From Frigoriglobus tundricola (GTDB lineage Bacteria; Planctomycetota; Planctomycetia; Gemmatales; Gemmataceae): DNA of 64,000 nucleotides. Below the pieces are notes generated by a model. It had not been told where the DNA came from. It did no database searches and saw only the letters and a list, made by a program, of their open reading frames with translations. Where the stretch lies: contig NZ_CP053452.2 in NCBI RefSeq assembly GCF_013128195.2, forward strand, positions 7,626,001 to 7,690,000, given 5' to 3'. This document shows, piece after piece, positions 34,727-43,314 of this stretch. Within the stretch, counting starts at the first letter, position 1; every line of letters starts with the position of its first letter. The translations under genes were made by a program, and so were the position numbers.

Positions 34727-36739
34727 GTGTCCGAGCCCCAAGCCGGTTCCCCCACCCCGCAGGCCGCCGCTTCGTGCGCGCGCGGGTCGGCGTGGCGATC
34801 CGTGGCCGTTCTGCTTACGGCGACGGCTCTCTTCGCGGCACTTCAGATCGGCCACAACTGGCACCTGTTCTCGCAGCCGATCCACGAGGACGGCGACCCG
34901 GCGACCGTTTCTCTATTGGTGCTGAAAGCGAAGCGTTTCGAGCTGTTTCACGGTCACTGTTCGCGGCTCGGCTTCTATCACCCCGGGCCGGGGCTCGTTT
35001 ACACACTGGCCGGGGCCGAAGCACTGTTTTACGACTGGTGGGGCATCGTACCCGCGCCCCACAACGCGCACATGCTCGGCCAACTGCTCCTTTCGGCCGC
35101 ACTGATTGGCGTTGCGCTCACGGTCGTGATTCAGAACACACGGGGCCCGCTGGTCGGCGCCGCAGCGGGGCTGGTCTTTTTGATCTACTTCGCGCGGGAG
35201 GGGCACCTCGCGAGTCACTGGTTCGCTTATGTGTTCTTCATGGTTTACCTGGCGTTCCAGGTGTCGGCGGCGTCGGTGGCAAACGGCCGAGCGGGGCACC
35301 TGGGGTGGCTGGCGCTCACCGGCGGGCTGGCGGTTCACAGTCACGTGAGCTTCGTCGCGTTCGTCGTACCGATCAGCGCCTACGCGGTCGTGCGGTTGTG
35401 GGCGAAGGGCGGATATCGGGTGCGCGACCTGTCGGCTGAAGAGCGCAGCGCATGGGCGCTGTTCGCGGTCGTCGTGGGCGTGTTCGTTCTGCCCATCGCG
35501 CTCCACACCGCGCTCCACTACCCGGGTGAAATCGGTCGCTACCTCCACTACTCGCGGCGTCCGGCGACGGGCGGGGTACCGGCGGGCGCGGTCGGTACGT
35601 TTCTGGTCCGAACGCTGACGAACGACGCGGTTCTCGGATGGCGGCTCGCGCTGGGCGTCTTCGCGGGCGCGCTGGCGGCGGTGGTGTCGTTCCGGGGCTC
35701 TCAACGATCGTTCGCGCGGCAACTCGGCGCCGTCGCGCTGCTCAGTTCGGCGGCGATGGCCTACTACGCGGCCCGCGGCGTGGACGATCTCGAACAGACC
35801 TACATCGGCATCTTTTTTGGCTCCGTCTTGCTGCTGGGATTGGCTCTCATCGGGATGCGGGTCGCGGCCGTGTTCGATCGCGGGGCTGTGTGGCGCGGAA
35901 CCGCGCTGGTTATCGGAGCGGGCCTCGCTGCGTGGGCAACGCTCACCGGGACGTTCAAAAATCACTACGCCGGCGCGCCCGCTCTGCCCGCCATCGCCGA
36001 GGCGATTGGAGCGGATCCGCGCTGGGAGGGCGGTCCGCCCGCGGTGACAACGGACACCCGCTGTTGGGGACAGGTTGCGGGCCTCTTGCTGGAACTGGAA
36101 CGTCGGGGAAAGCACGCGTGGGTGGTGGACCGCGTGTGGGACGTCGTTCTGACCGATCAGTTTCGGCTCGCCGGGCGCCCGGTCTCGGTTCTGTGGCAGA
36201 TCGACGCGACGCCGCAAGCTGAGACGCCCACCGGTGTGCGCCGGGACCTGGAGGTGAGTCGCGATGTGGCGTTCCGTGAGTTGAATACACGGGCCGCGCT
36301 CGGCGCGCCGCTCGCGCTCGGATCGTGGGGGCGACCGCCCGGCGCGAAACCCGAAGCCGGGTGGGCCGCGATCGGCGGACTCACCTACCTCCTTGCGGCG
36401 AGCAAGAACGCGTCGGTACTATTGGATTTGGAACCGGGCCATCCGAGTGAAGTTCGCCTGACGATCCGCGCCCGCGGTGTGGCGCCGACGAAGACGGGCG
36501 ACGGTCAGCGCGTCGGAGTGGTGGTGAACGGTCGGCCGGTGGGCGAGGTCGTCTTTCCGTTTGGCCGCATGGATGAGCGGGAACTGGTCTTCTCGGGCGA
36601 TGTGCTGGGGAGCGGAGAACCGGTGCGGCTCGAGTTCCTGTTCCCGGACGCGGGCGGCTACCGGTCGCGCCGCGGTCCCGGTCCGGCCGAGTTGTACTCG
36701 ATCGAACTCCACGGCTTGACGCTCGCTCCCAAACCGTGA
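34727..36739 (+). CDS. large polytopic membrane protein, probable GT-C glycosyltransferase with C-terminal beta domain
   Basis: GTG 34727, with AGGAA upstream, gives 670 residues. Helix 1 is at about 24-42. The loop after it has acidic residues 'SQPIHEDGDPATVSLLVLKA', then 'GFYHPGPGLVYTLAGAEAL', resembling the loop 1 and 'HPP/HPG' motifs of GT-C enzymes. Ten or so helices extend to about residue 410. The remainder is soluble: an alpha/beta part ('TDTRCWGQVAGLLLELERRG') and a beta-sandwich tail from about 555 ('SEVRLTIRARGVAPT', 'RVGVVVNGRPVGEVVFPFG'), probably carbohydrate-binding. Third gene of the glycosylation set, convergent with the sulfotransferase 34 bases on. Confidence 0.7.
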   Translation: MSEPQAGSPTPQAAASCARGSAWRSVAVLLTATALFAALQIGHNWHLFSQPIHEDGDPATVSLLVLKAKRFELFHGHCSRLGFYHPGPGLVYTLAGAEALFYDWWGIVPAPHNAHMLGQLLLSAALIGVALTVVIQNTRGPLVGAAAGLVFLIYFAREGHLASHWFAYVFFMVYLAFQVSAASVANGRAGHLGWLALTGGLAVHSHVSFVAFVVPISAYAVVRLWAKGGYRVRDLSAEERSAWALFAVVVGVFVLPIALHTALHYPGEIGRYLHYSRRPATGGVPAGAVGTFLVRTLTNDAVLGWRLALGVFAGALAAVVSFRGSQRSFARQLGAVALLSSAAMAYYAARGVDDLEQTYIGIFFGSVLLLGLALIGMRVAAVFDRGAVWRGTALVIGAGLAAWATLTGTFKNHYAGAPALPAIAEAIGADPRWEGGPPAVTTDTRCWGQVAGLLLELERRGKHAWVVDRVWDVVLTDQFRLAGRPVSVLWQIDATPQAETPTGVRRDLEVSRDVAFRELNTRAALGAPLALGSWGRPPGAKPEAGWAAIGGLTYLLAASKNASVLLDLEPGHPSEVRLTIRARGVAPTKTGDGQRVGVVVNGRPVGEVVFPFGRMDERELVFSGDVLGSGEPVRLEFLFPDAGGYRSRRGPGPAELYSIELHGLTLAPKP

Positions 36740-36773
36740 CGGGCGTCACTTCTTCAGCCGCCGCCGCCGTCCC

Positions 36774-37961
36774 TCACTCGTATCCGTAGCGGCGCATGAC
36801 GTCGCCCCAGCGCTGGGTGATCGTGTCGCGCTGGGCGGCGGTCAGTTCGTACTTGTTCGTCTCGTAGCCGGCGGTCTGGCGCAGATAATCTTCCAGTCGG
36901 GGGCGGGCGGCCTCGAACCCATCGAGTTCGAGGCCGGCGTAGACCTTCTTCATTTCGCCGACGGGGTCTTGGACCAATTCTTCGTACCGCAACTCGTGGA
37001 ACCGTCCCGGCTTCAGGAGCGGACGCGCCTCCTCCAGCCGGTCGTAGATCACACGGAACTCGCGGTACACCTTCTCTTCGAGCCCCGGCCACTCGGGGCG
37101 CTGCAGCCCGTGGGTGCGGGCCATCGACTTCCACAGGTTCAACGTGGACGGGAACACCACCCTGGGGTCACGAACGACGTGGACGAACCGGGCGTCCGGG
37201 AACAGCTCCAGGAGCGTCGGCACGCGGGCCGTGTGCGGCGGCGATTTGAGCACCAACTGCTTGCCGGTCCGGACGGTGACCTCTTTCAAGAACCGAACGA
37301 AGAGCCGTTTCCACTTCCGGAGTTCCGCCGGAGTCAGCCCCGACAGGTCCAGCGCGCCGGGGTGCATCGGCGGGCGGTTGGGAAACGCGAAGTCGGTGTA
37401 GGGCGACGGCAGCCCCAAGAGGGCGAGCGCGAACTCGTCCTCCTGCGGGCGCTCCCACCCGAACCGCATGTTGTCCATCGGCCGCTTTTCGGGCAGCAAC
37501 CAGCGCCCGTACCGCTTGTAGAACCCATTGGTCAGTAGGGCGTGGTGCGGGTTGCAACAGTCCTGCATGTCCGGGAACCCGAACTGCGGGTCGCGGATGA
37601 GCAGTTCGTGGAGCAGCGTCGTGCCCGTGCGCCAGTGGCCGATCACGAACACCGGGTGCCGGTCGATCCCGGTCTCGCGCACGCGCTCGCCGTACAGTCC
37701 GTCCAGGGTCCAGCGGAGCACCGTGTTGAGTACCGAATTGACCGACACGATGCCGGCGATGTACCAGTACGCCGGGTGGACGGCGAAGTGGTTCGCCCGG
37801 AGCATGCGGAGCCAGCTGAAGCAGTCCGTGCTCTCCCAGATCCGCGGTGCCCACTGGCGCTTACGGGTTCCGGTCGGTGTGACAGGGGGGGCGCGGAGTT
37901 CCAGCGCCGGCCCGCGCGCGGGCGGAGCGGAAGGACCGATAGTGGCCGCGGTCGAGGACAT
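36774..37961 (-). CDS. PAPS-dependent sulfotransferase
   Basis: ATG 37961 has AAGGAG about eight bases upstream and gives 395 residues. The 5'-phosphosulfate-binding loop is 'FVIGHWRTGTTLLHELLIRD' (about 105-124), and the 3'-phosphate-binding strand and serine are in 'FVHVVRDPRVVFPSTLNLW'. The middle 'TGKQLVLKSPPHTARVPTLL' and 'FHELRYEELVQDPVGEMKKV' are typical of the Sulfotransfer_3 family. The protein has no signal peptide, so it acts in the cytosol on a small molecule or lipid-linked glycan, using 3'-phosphoadenosine-5'-phosphosulfate. Facing a glycosyltransferase cluster, it may sulfate the sugar product (inference). Confidence 0.92.
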   Translation of the reverse strand: MSSTAATIGPSAPPARGPALELRAPPVTPTGTRKRQWAPRIWESTDCFSWLRMLRANHFAVHPAYWYIAGIVSVNSVLNTVLRWTLDGLYGERVRETGIDRHPVFVIGHWRTGTTLLHELLIRDPQFGFPDMQDCCNPHHALLTNGFYKRYGRWLLPEKRPMDNMRFGWERPQEDEFALALLGLPSPYTDFAFPNRPPMHPGALDLSGLTPAELRKWKRLFVRFLKEVTVRTGKQLVLKSPPHTARVPTLLELFPDARFVHVVRDPRVVFPSTLNLWKSMARTHGLQRPEWPGLEEKVYREFRVIYDRLEEARPLLKPGRFHELRYEELVQDPVGEMKKVYAGLELDGFEAARPRLEDYLRQTAGYETNKYELTAAQRDTITQRWGDVMRRYGYE

Positions 37962-38344
37962 CCGGGAGGCTCCTTCGAGTTCGCGTGTAGACAAGTGAAC
38001 GGGAAATCGTGTCCGGCGGCAACCCGCCGGGCCGCGTTTTGCCCGTGACGTTCTGCACTTCGTACTCGGGTTCGAACTCAGCTCCCACGCGAGCCGATCA
38101 CCGCGATTGTTCGTCGCGGACGTTCGGGGTAGAGTGACAAATGAATTGGCTGTAACCGGTCGGGCTCCGCGAAACGCCGGGTCAAAGGATTCACCACACC
38201 GACACAAAGATCCGCACATCCGGGCTGCTTTCTTTGGACCCCTGGTGTCACCCTTGTGCCTTTGTGGTGAGTTCTTCGGCCTTCGCAACATAACCCAAGC
38301 GGCACCCGACCGAATGCGACCGAGCGGCCCGGCAGGAAGTCACG
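37962..38344. other. 383-base divergent intergenic region
   Basis: It lies between the starts of the sulfotransferase and dnaX. It holds a family D repeat (38186-38281) and no separate gene. No obvious -35/-10 pair was recognised. Confidence 0.5.
38186..38281. repeat. family D imperfect palindrome
   Basis: Left part TTCACCACACCGACACAAAG and right part GTGCCTTTGTGGTGAGTTC are near reverse complements. The same 'TTCACCACAAAG...CACAAAGATC' theme forms the larger palindrome at 43128-43294. Confidence 0.65.
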
Positions 38345-40144
38345 ATGGCGAAGTCGAAACCCGTACCCTCCGATACCGCTGCCGAGTTGCCGGCCTACAC
38401 CGTCGTCGCGCGGCGGTACCGGCCGCAGCAGTTCGCCGAACTGATCGGTCAGGAACACGTCGCCGGCGCGCTCGTGAACGCGCTGCAAACCGGTCGCGTC
38501 GCTCACGCCTATTTGTTTACCGGCGCCCGCGGCGTCGGTAAGACGAGCGCCGCCCGTATTCTGGCGAAGGCGCTCAACTGCCTGAAGACCGATCGGCCCA
38601 CCCCGACCCCGTGCGACGCGTGCGCCAGTTGCCTCGCCGTCGCCGGCGGCGACGATGTGGACGTGCTGGAGATCGACGGCGCGAGCAACAACAAGGTCGA
38701 GGAGATCCGCGACCTCCGGCAGGGCGTCGGGTTCCGGCCCACGCGGGGCCGGTTCAAGATCTACATCATCGACGAAGTTCACATGCTGTCCACGTCGGCG
38801 TTCAACGCGCTGTTGAAGACGCTGGAAGAGCCGCCCGAACACGTGAAGTTCATCCTCGCGACGACGGAAGTGCAGAAGATCCCGATCACGATCCTGTCGC
38901 GGTGCCAGCGGTTCGACTTCGCGCACGTGGGGCCGGGCAAAATCTTCGACCAGTTGAAGAGCATCGTGCAGCGGGAAGGGCACCAGGCCGACGACGACGC
39001 GCTGCGCCTCGTCGCCCGCCGCGCCGCCGGGTCCATGCGCGACTCGCAATCGCTCCTCGATCAGCTCCTGGCGTCCTCGCCCGGCAAACTGACGGCCGAA
39101 CACGTGGGCGCCGTCCTCGGCACCGCCGGTGACGACCGCGTCATCGACCTCGCGACCGCCATCCTCGCGGGTGACCCGAAATCGGCGCTCGAACTGATCG
39201 GGAGCTGGGTGGAACGCGGGCTTCAAGTTGGCGAACTGGTCGAACAACTGGTCGAGTATTGGCGTGCGCTCATGCTCGTGAGCTGCGGCGGGCCGGACGT
39301 CCGCGAACTTCCGGTCACTCCGAATCAGGCCGAAGCAGTCAAGCAACAGGTGAAATCGATCTCGCTGGACGCGATCCTGAGCAGCCTGGAGGTTCTCACT
39401 GCCACAAAGACCCGGATGCGCGGCAGCACTCACACTCAAGTGCTATTGGAAATGGCAGTGGTCCGGTTATGTCGACTTGGGGAGATGCTTTCGGTTGGTC
39501 AATTAATGCAGGTTCTGAATCAGCCCGGTGCGATGGTTCCAGTGGTTGCTTCGACTGCGGGCACTACTGCACCGTCGCGAACACCCATATCTGTTGGGGA
39601 GGTGGCAAAAAAAAACGACCCGCTGGCGACTAAGTCCGTTGTGCCAGTTTCTGCAAATGGAGACCTGTCAACTCTTCCGCTGACAGAATCTGCACTTCCT
39701 AACCTGTGGACACGGTTCCTTCAGAATGCTGAGGAAAAGTACCCGCTTTTCGCAAAACAGCTCAGCTTGGCCAGTTCATATGCAATTTCCGGGCCAAATT
39801 CACTAGCAATTCGCTTCCCTTCAGGCTATGCTCACGCATATGATGCTTGCGCGACCGAAGCCAATGTGCAGCGAATCCAGGACCTTTTACGGCGTTTGAC
39901 CGGTCAAACGGTTACCGTCCGTATCGAACTGGACCGCACGGCGAGCGCACCCGAGCGAACTGCAGCGGCCCAGCAGCTACCGGCCCCACTGGACAAAAAG
40001 AAGTCGCTGGCGACTCTGCCATTGTTCAAGAAGGCGAGTGAGGCGCTCGGGGCGCAAATCTGGCACGTGGACGACGACTTCAACCCGGCCGCTCCGCCGC
40101 GGGCGGCCAAAGGCGACGACGAGACGAACACCGACGAGGGGTGA
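38345..40144 (+). CDS. dnaX: DNA polymerase III gamma/tau subunit
   Basis: ATG 38345 with AGGAAG upstream gives the 599-residue tau form, the clamp-loader ATPase and organiser of the replisome. The AAA+ domain has Walker A 'GARGVGKTSA' (60-69), the zinc module (Cys 79, 90, 93, 96), Walker B 'YIIDEVHML' (140-148), 'LLKTLEEPPEHVKFILATTE' and the sensor/arginine-finger 'ILSRCQRFDF'. Domain III follows to about 380. A run of nine A residues at 39607-39615 could cause slippage into the -1 frame and a TAA at 39631, giving a 429-residue gamma form. The DNA from about 39480 to 39900 is lower in GC than its flanks. ybaB follows after 6 bases. Confidence 0.96.
   Translation: MAKSKPVPSDTAAELPAYTVVARRYRPQQFAELIGQEHVAGALVNALQTGRVAHAYLFTGARGVGKTSAARILAKALNCLKTDRPTPTPCDACASCLAVAGGDDVDVLEIDGASNNKVEEIRDLRQGVGFRPTRGRFKIYIIDEVHMLSTSAFNALLKTLEEPPEHVKFILATTEVQKIPITILSRCQRFDFAHVGPGKIFDQLKSIVQREGHQADDDALRLVARRAAGSMRDSQSLLDQLLASSPGKLTAEHVGAVLGTAGDDRVIDLATAILAGDPKSALELIGSWVERGLQVGELVEQLVEYWRALMLVSCGGPDVRELPVTPNQAEAVKQQVKSISLDAILSSLEVLTATKTRMRGSTHTQVLLEMAVVRLCRLGEMLSVGQLMQVLNQPGAMVPVVASTAGTTAPSRTPISVGEVAKKNDPLATKSVVPVSANGDLSTLPLTESALPNLWTRFLQNAEEKYPLFAKQLSLASSYAISGPNSLAIRFPSGYAHAYDACATEANVQRIQDLLRRLTGQTVTVRIELDRTASAPERTAAAQQLPAPLDKKKSLATLPLFKKASEALGAQIWHVDDDFNPAAPPRAAKGDDETNTDEG
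39607..39633 (+). promoter_or_regulatory. A9 slippery run and -1 frame stop in dnaX
   Basis: Nine consecutive A residues (39607-39615) encode Lys-Lys in the main frame. One extra A in the mRNA, or a -1 ribosome slip, would continue as Lys-Arg-Pro-Ala-Gly-Asp and stop at TAA 39631-39633. This is the arrangement known for gamma production in Thermus thermophilus dnaX. Confidence 0.7.
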
Positions 40145-40150
40145 CCGGCC

Positions 40151-40504
40151 ATGTTTAAAGAACTCGGTTCGATGATGAAACTCCTGAAGAACCAGGGCAA
40201 GATTCAGGAGGAGGTTCAGAAGTTCCAGGCGTCGGTCGGGCAGATCACCGCCGAGGCCAGCAGCGGCGCCGGTTACGTCACCGCCAAGGTGAACGGCCGC
40301 ATGGAACTCCTCAGCGTCCGCATCTCTGACGACGCGCTCAAACTCAACGACCGCGAGATGCTGGAAGACCTCGTGACCGCCGCGGTCAATCAGGCGCTCA
40401 CGAAAGTGCGGGCGCAACTCGCGGAAGAGAGCAGCAAGATGGCCGCAAACATCGGGCTGCCGCCCGGAATGCTCGGCAGCGGCGGTTTCCCCGGCATGGG
40501 CTGA
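40151..40504 (+). CDS. ybaB: YbaB/EbfC family nucleoid-associated protein
   Basis: A 117-residue protein with the family start 'MFKELGSMMKLLKNQGKIQE' and the core 'GAGYVTAKVNGRMELLSVRI' followed by 'DREMLEDLVTAAVNQALTKV'. The tail 'MAANIGLPPGMLGSGGFPGM' is the usual glycine/methionine end. It forms dimers that bind DNA without strong sequence preference. It sits between dnaX and recR as in many bacteria, 6 bases after dnaX, so it is surely in the same operon. Confidence 0.96.
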   Translation: MFKELGSMMKLLKNQGKIQEEVQKFQASVGQITAEASSGAGYVTAKVNGRMELLSVRISDDALKLNDREMLEDLVTAAVNQALTKVRAQLAEESSKMAANIGLPPGMLGSGGFPGMG

Positions 40505-40534
40505 GATCGGCACTTATTACCCGGAGGTTCACGC

Positions 40535-40804
40535 GTGTTCGCCTTCATCGTTACCATGCGCTCCGGTCACCGGTTCACGATTCGGGCCGAGGAACTCCGG
40601 CCGAACCCGGACGGTTATTACGAACTGCTCGCCACGCTGCCGAGCGGCGACGACCCGCACGCCACGAAGCAGGTGGTCGCGGTGTTCGACCGGGGCGCCG
40701 TCCTCTCGGTCGTGGCGCGCGAGTGCCTCGTCGCGGTGGAAGAACCGGGCGAGAACGGGACGCGGGCGCATCTGATCGCGAAGACCGATCCGATCCCGTT
40801 CTGA
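40535..40804 (+). CDS. small conserved protein between ybaB and recR
   Basis: GTG 40535 with GGAGG at 40522-40526 gives 89 residues. The sequence 'FAFIVTMRSGHRFTIRAEEL' and 'TKQVVAVFDRGAVLSVVARE' suggests a small beta-barrel that may be SH3-like or Sm-like; this is inference from strand pattern only. No cysteine or membrane segment. Its place inside the dnaX-ybaB-recR operon, 30 bases after ybaB and 28 before recR, suggests either a link to DNA metabolism or a lineage-specific passenger. Confidence 0.75.
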   Translation: MFAFIVTMRSGHRFTIRAEELRPNPDGYYELLATLPSGDDPHATKQVVAVFDRGAVLSVVARECLVAVEEPGENGTRAHLIAKTDPIPF

Positions 40805-40832
40805 TTCGGGCGGCGTGCAGGAGGTGGGTGAC

Positions 40833-41432
40833 GTGTCTGAACCGGCGGGGGTGATCGCGGGGCTGCTGGAGGAGCTGACCAAGCTCCCCGGCATCGGCCC
40901 GAAGAGCGCGGAGCGGATCGCCCATTTTTTGCTCGCGGGCGACCGGCGGAACGCGGTTCTTTTGGCCGATGCCCTGCGGGCCGTGGCCGACAAGGTGCGC
41001 CCGTGCCGCGAGTGTTTTAACTTGACCGACGCCGAACTCTGTCCGGTGTGCCGCGACCCGCGGCGCGACGCCGGCCTGCTCTGCGTGGTCGAGACACCAC
41101 GGGACGTGAACTCCTTCGAGCGAGCGGGCAACTTTCGCGGGCTGTACCACGTGCTCGGCGGTCGGCTCGCCCCGCTCGACGGAATGGGACCGGAGCGCCT
41201 CACGTTCACTCCGCTCGTGGAGCGGGTCCGGCGCGGCGGGGTGCGTGAAGTGATCCTCGCGACCAGCCCGACCCTTGAGGGCGACGGGACCGCGCTGTTC
41301 GCGGCCAACGTTCTTGCCCCGACGGGGGTCGCCGTGACGAGATTGGCACGCGGGTTGCCGAGTGGTAGTTCCCTCGAGCTTGCCAACTCGCAAATGTTGG
41401 CCGACGCACTCGACGGGCGCCGGACGTTTTAA
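40833..41432 (+). CDS. recR: recombination mediator protein RecR
   Basis: GTG 40833 lies six bases after AGGAGGTG, so it is preferred to the GTG at 40815. The 199-residue protein has the HhH motif 'LTKLPGIGPKSAERIAHFLL', the zinc finger 'CRECFNLTDAELCPVCRD', the Toprim core ('LLCVVETPRDVNSFERAG', 'YHVLGGRLAPLDGMGPERL') and the C-terminal 'REVILATSPTLEGDGTALF'. It works with RecO and RecF to load RecA on gapped DNA. Length matches the family. It ends the dnaX operon. Confidence 0.97.
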   Translation: MSEPAGVIAGLLEELTKLPGIGPKSAERIAHFLLAGDRRNAVLLADALRAVADKVRPCRECFNLTDAELCPVCRDPRRDAGLLCVVETPRDVNSFERAGNFRGLYHVLGGRLAPLDGMGPERLTFTPLVERVRRGGVREVILATSPTLEGDGTALFAANVLAPTGVAVTRLARGLPSGSSLELANSQMLADALDGRRTF

Positions 41433-41591
41433 GCGGAAGTTAAGCACCCGAGTGCGCGGCGTTGAGTATCCGGGCGGGGTGGGCGACCGACGCAAGCCCG
41501 CCCCCCTCGCGGGGTATGTGAAGTAGAGCCAGTTGAGCAGAGGTTCACAGGGTGCGGCCCGAGTGCGACGCCCTTTTGGGAGATGGAGCCG

Positions 41592-43118
41592 ATGAGCGGT
41601 ATGCGAATGGGCATGGATTTCGTCACGCGCATGGACCTGAAAACGGTCCTCGCGCCGCGCATGATCCAGTCCATGGAAATTCTCCAACTGTCGATCATCG
41701 ACCTGCAAGCCAAGATCGAGGAGGCTCTCCAGGAGAACCCGTTCCTCGAACTCAAAGAGAAGCACGGGGAGCAGGACGAGGCGGCGCCGGAGGAGTTCAA
41801 TCCCGACGCGCCGCTGAAGCACGACGAGACGGGCGACCTCGAGTTCAAGCGGCTCGACGAGCTGAACCGCGACTGGGACGACCACTTCAACGAGGAGCAC
41901 CGCGGCAGCCGCGCGTCGCTGGAGGAGGAGGGCGACCGCAAGCTCGAGGCGATGGCCAACATGCCCGACCGCCCGCCGTCCCTTCAGGACTACCTCGCGG
42001 ACCAACTCGGCGAGATGGAACTGGACGAGGACGAGCGCCGGCTGGCCCGGCACATTTGCAGCTTCGTGGACCGTACCGGCTACCTCGGTGCGCGGGAGAA
42101 AGCGAGCGAGGACGACGACAAGGACACGTTCCGCACCGTCACGCTCGAAGAGATCGCCGCACTGTACGACGAGCCCGTCACCGCGGAGCAGGTGGACGAC
42201 ACGCTGGTTCACGTGGTGCAGAAGCTCGAACCGGCCGGCGTCGGCGCCCGCGGCCTCAAAGAGTGCCTGATGCTCCAGGTGCCACCCGACGCCCCGCTGG
42301 GCGACGCCCTGCGCGTCCTCATCCGCGACCACCTGGAGGACGTGGCGTTCAACCGCATCCCGGTGATCCAGAAGGCGACGCGGTTCGACATCCAGACGAT
42401 CCAGGACGCGATCGACGCGATCCACCACCTGGACCCCAAACCCGGGCTGAAGTTCACGGATTCCGGTACGCAGTACGTCATGCCCGATGTGGTCGTGGAG
42501 CGGTCGGACGACGACGAGTACACCGTCCGCCTCACCGACGAGTGGGTGCCCCGGATCCGCGTCAGCAAGCGCACCGTGGAGCTGTGCAAGCGACAGGATC
42601 TTGAGGACAAAGTGAAAGAGGAGCTGCGCAAGAAGCTCCAGTCGGCGGACTGGCTCGTGAAGGCCGTCGAGCAGCGCCGGAACACGCTGCTGAAGGTCAC
42701 CAAGGCGATCATCGATCACCAGCGGGCGTTTCTCGACTACGGCCCCGAACACATTCACCCGCTCAAGATGCAGCAGATCGCCGATCAGGTGAAGGTCCAC
42801 GTCACGACCGTCAGCCGGGCGGTGGACGACAAGTGGGTGCAGACGCCGCGTGGGGTGTTCCCACTGAAGCGGTTCTTCGGGGGCGGGAAGAAGAACGACC
42901 AGACCAACGAAGACGTCGCGTACGAGGTGATGAAGCAGAAGCTCCTCGAACTCGTGTCCAACGAGGACAAGGCCAGCCCGCTGTCCGACGAGGAACTGGT
43001 CACGCGGCTGAACGAGGCCGGCTACCCGGTCGCCCGCCGTACCGTGACCAAGTACCGGAAGATGCTGAAGATCCCGTCCAGCCGCCAGCGCAAGGACTGG
43101 TCGCTCTCTGCGACGTAG
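41592..43118 (+). CDS. rpoN: RNA polymerase sigma-54 factor
   Basis: ATG 41592 gives 508 residues; ATG 41583 is an alternative but abuts its ribosome site. Region I is 'VLAPRMIQSMEILQLSIIDL' with 'QENPFLEL', which binds the AAA+ activators. An acidic region II follows (about 45-130). The core-binding region ('LDPKPGLKF') and the HTH ('MQQIADQVKVHVTTVSRAVD') come next. The RpoN box that reads the -24 element is 'ARRTVTKYR' near the C-terminus; the canonical form has Ala where this has the second Thr. Presence of rpoN implies enhancer-dependent promoters elsewhere. It is followed by a large palindrome. Confidence 0.97.
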   Translation: MSGMRMGMDFVTRMDLKTVLAPRMIQSMEILQLSIIDLQAKIEEALQENPFLELKEKHGEQDEAAPEEFNPDAPLKHDETGDLEFKRLDELNRDWDDHFNEEHRGSRASLEEEGDRKLEAMANMPDRPPSLQDYLADQLGEMELDEDERRLARHICSFVDRTGYLGAREKASEDDDKDTFRTVTLEEIAALYDEPVTAEQVDDTLVHVVQKLEPAGVGARGLKECLMLQVPPDAPLGDALRVLIRDHLEDVAFNRIPVIQKATRFDIQTIQDAIDAIHHLDPKPGLKFTDSGTQYVMPDVVVERSDDDEYTVRLTDEWVPRIRVSKRTVELCKRQDLEDKVKEELRKKLQSADWLVKAVEQRRNTLLKVTKAIIDHQRAFLDYGPEHIHPLKMQQIADQVKVHVTTVSRAVDDKWVQTPRGVFPLKRFFGGGKKNDQTNEDVAYEVMKQKLLELVSNEDKASPLSDEELVTRLNEAGYPVARRTVTKYRKMLKIPSSRQRKDWSLSAT

Positions 43119-43127
43119 CGAAAAAAG

Positions 43128-43294
43128 AGTTCACCACAAAGTCACAGAGATCGCACAAAGTCACACAAAGAGAGAGCGCAGAAGTTCGGGGGCAGAGATC
43201 AGAAGTCCGGAGTGCTTCTGGTCTCTGCCGTCCGCCTTCTGGCCTCTTCTTCGTGCCCCTTTGTGCGATCTTTGTGTCTTTGTGGTGAAGTCCG
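43128..43294. repeat. large family D inverted repeat
   Basis: The left part (from 43128, TTCACCACAAAGTCACAGAG, then ATCGCACAAAG) and the right part (CTTTGTGCGATCTTTGTGTC and TTTGTGGTGAAGTC) are long imperfect reverse complements around a centre near 43210. It fills the gap between rpoN and the carboxyltransferase gene. Confidence 0.85.
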
Positions 43295-43314
43295 GACGGT
43301 TCCCGAGGAACGCT

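Noticed and set aside
39600-39640. dnaX as a frameshifted pseudogene
   Set aside because: The main frame is open through the A9 run to a normal tau C-terminus and the operon is intact, so programmed slippage is the better reading.
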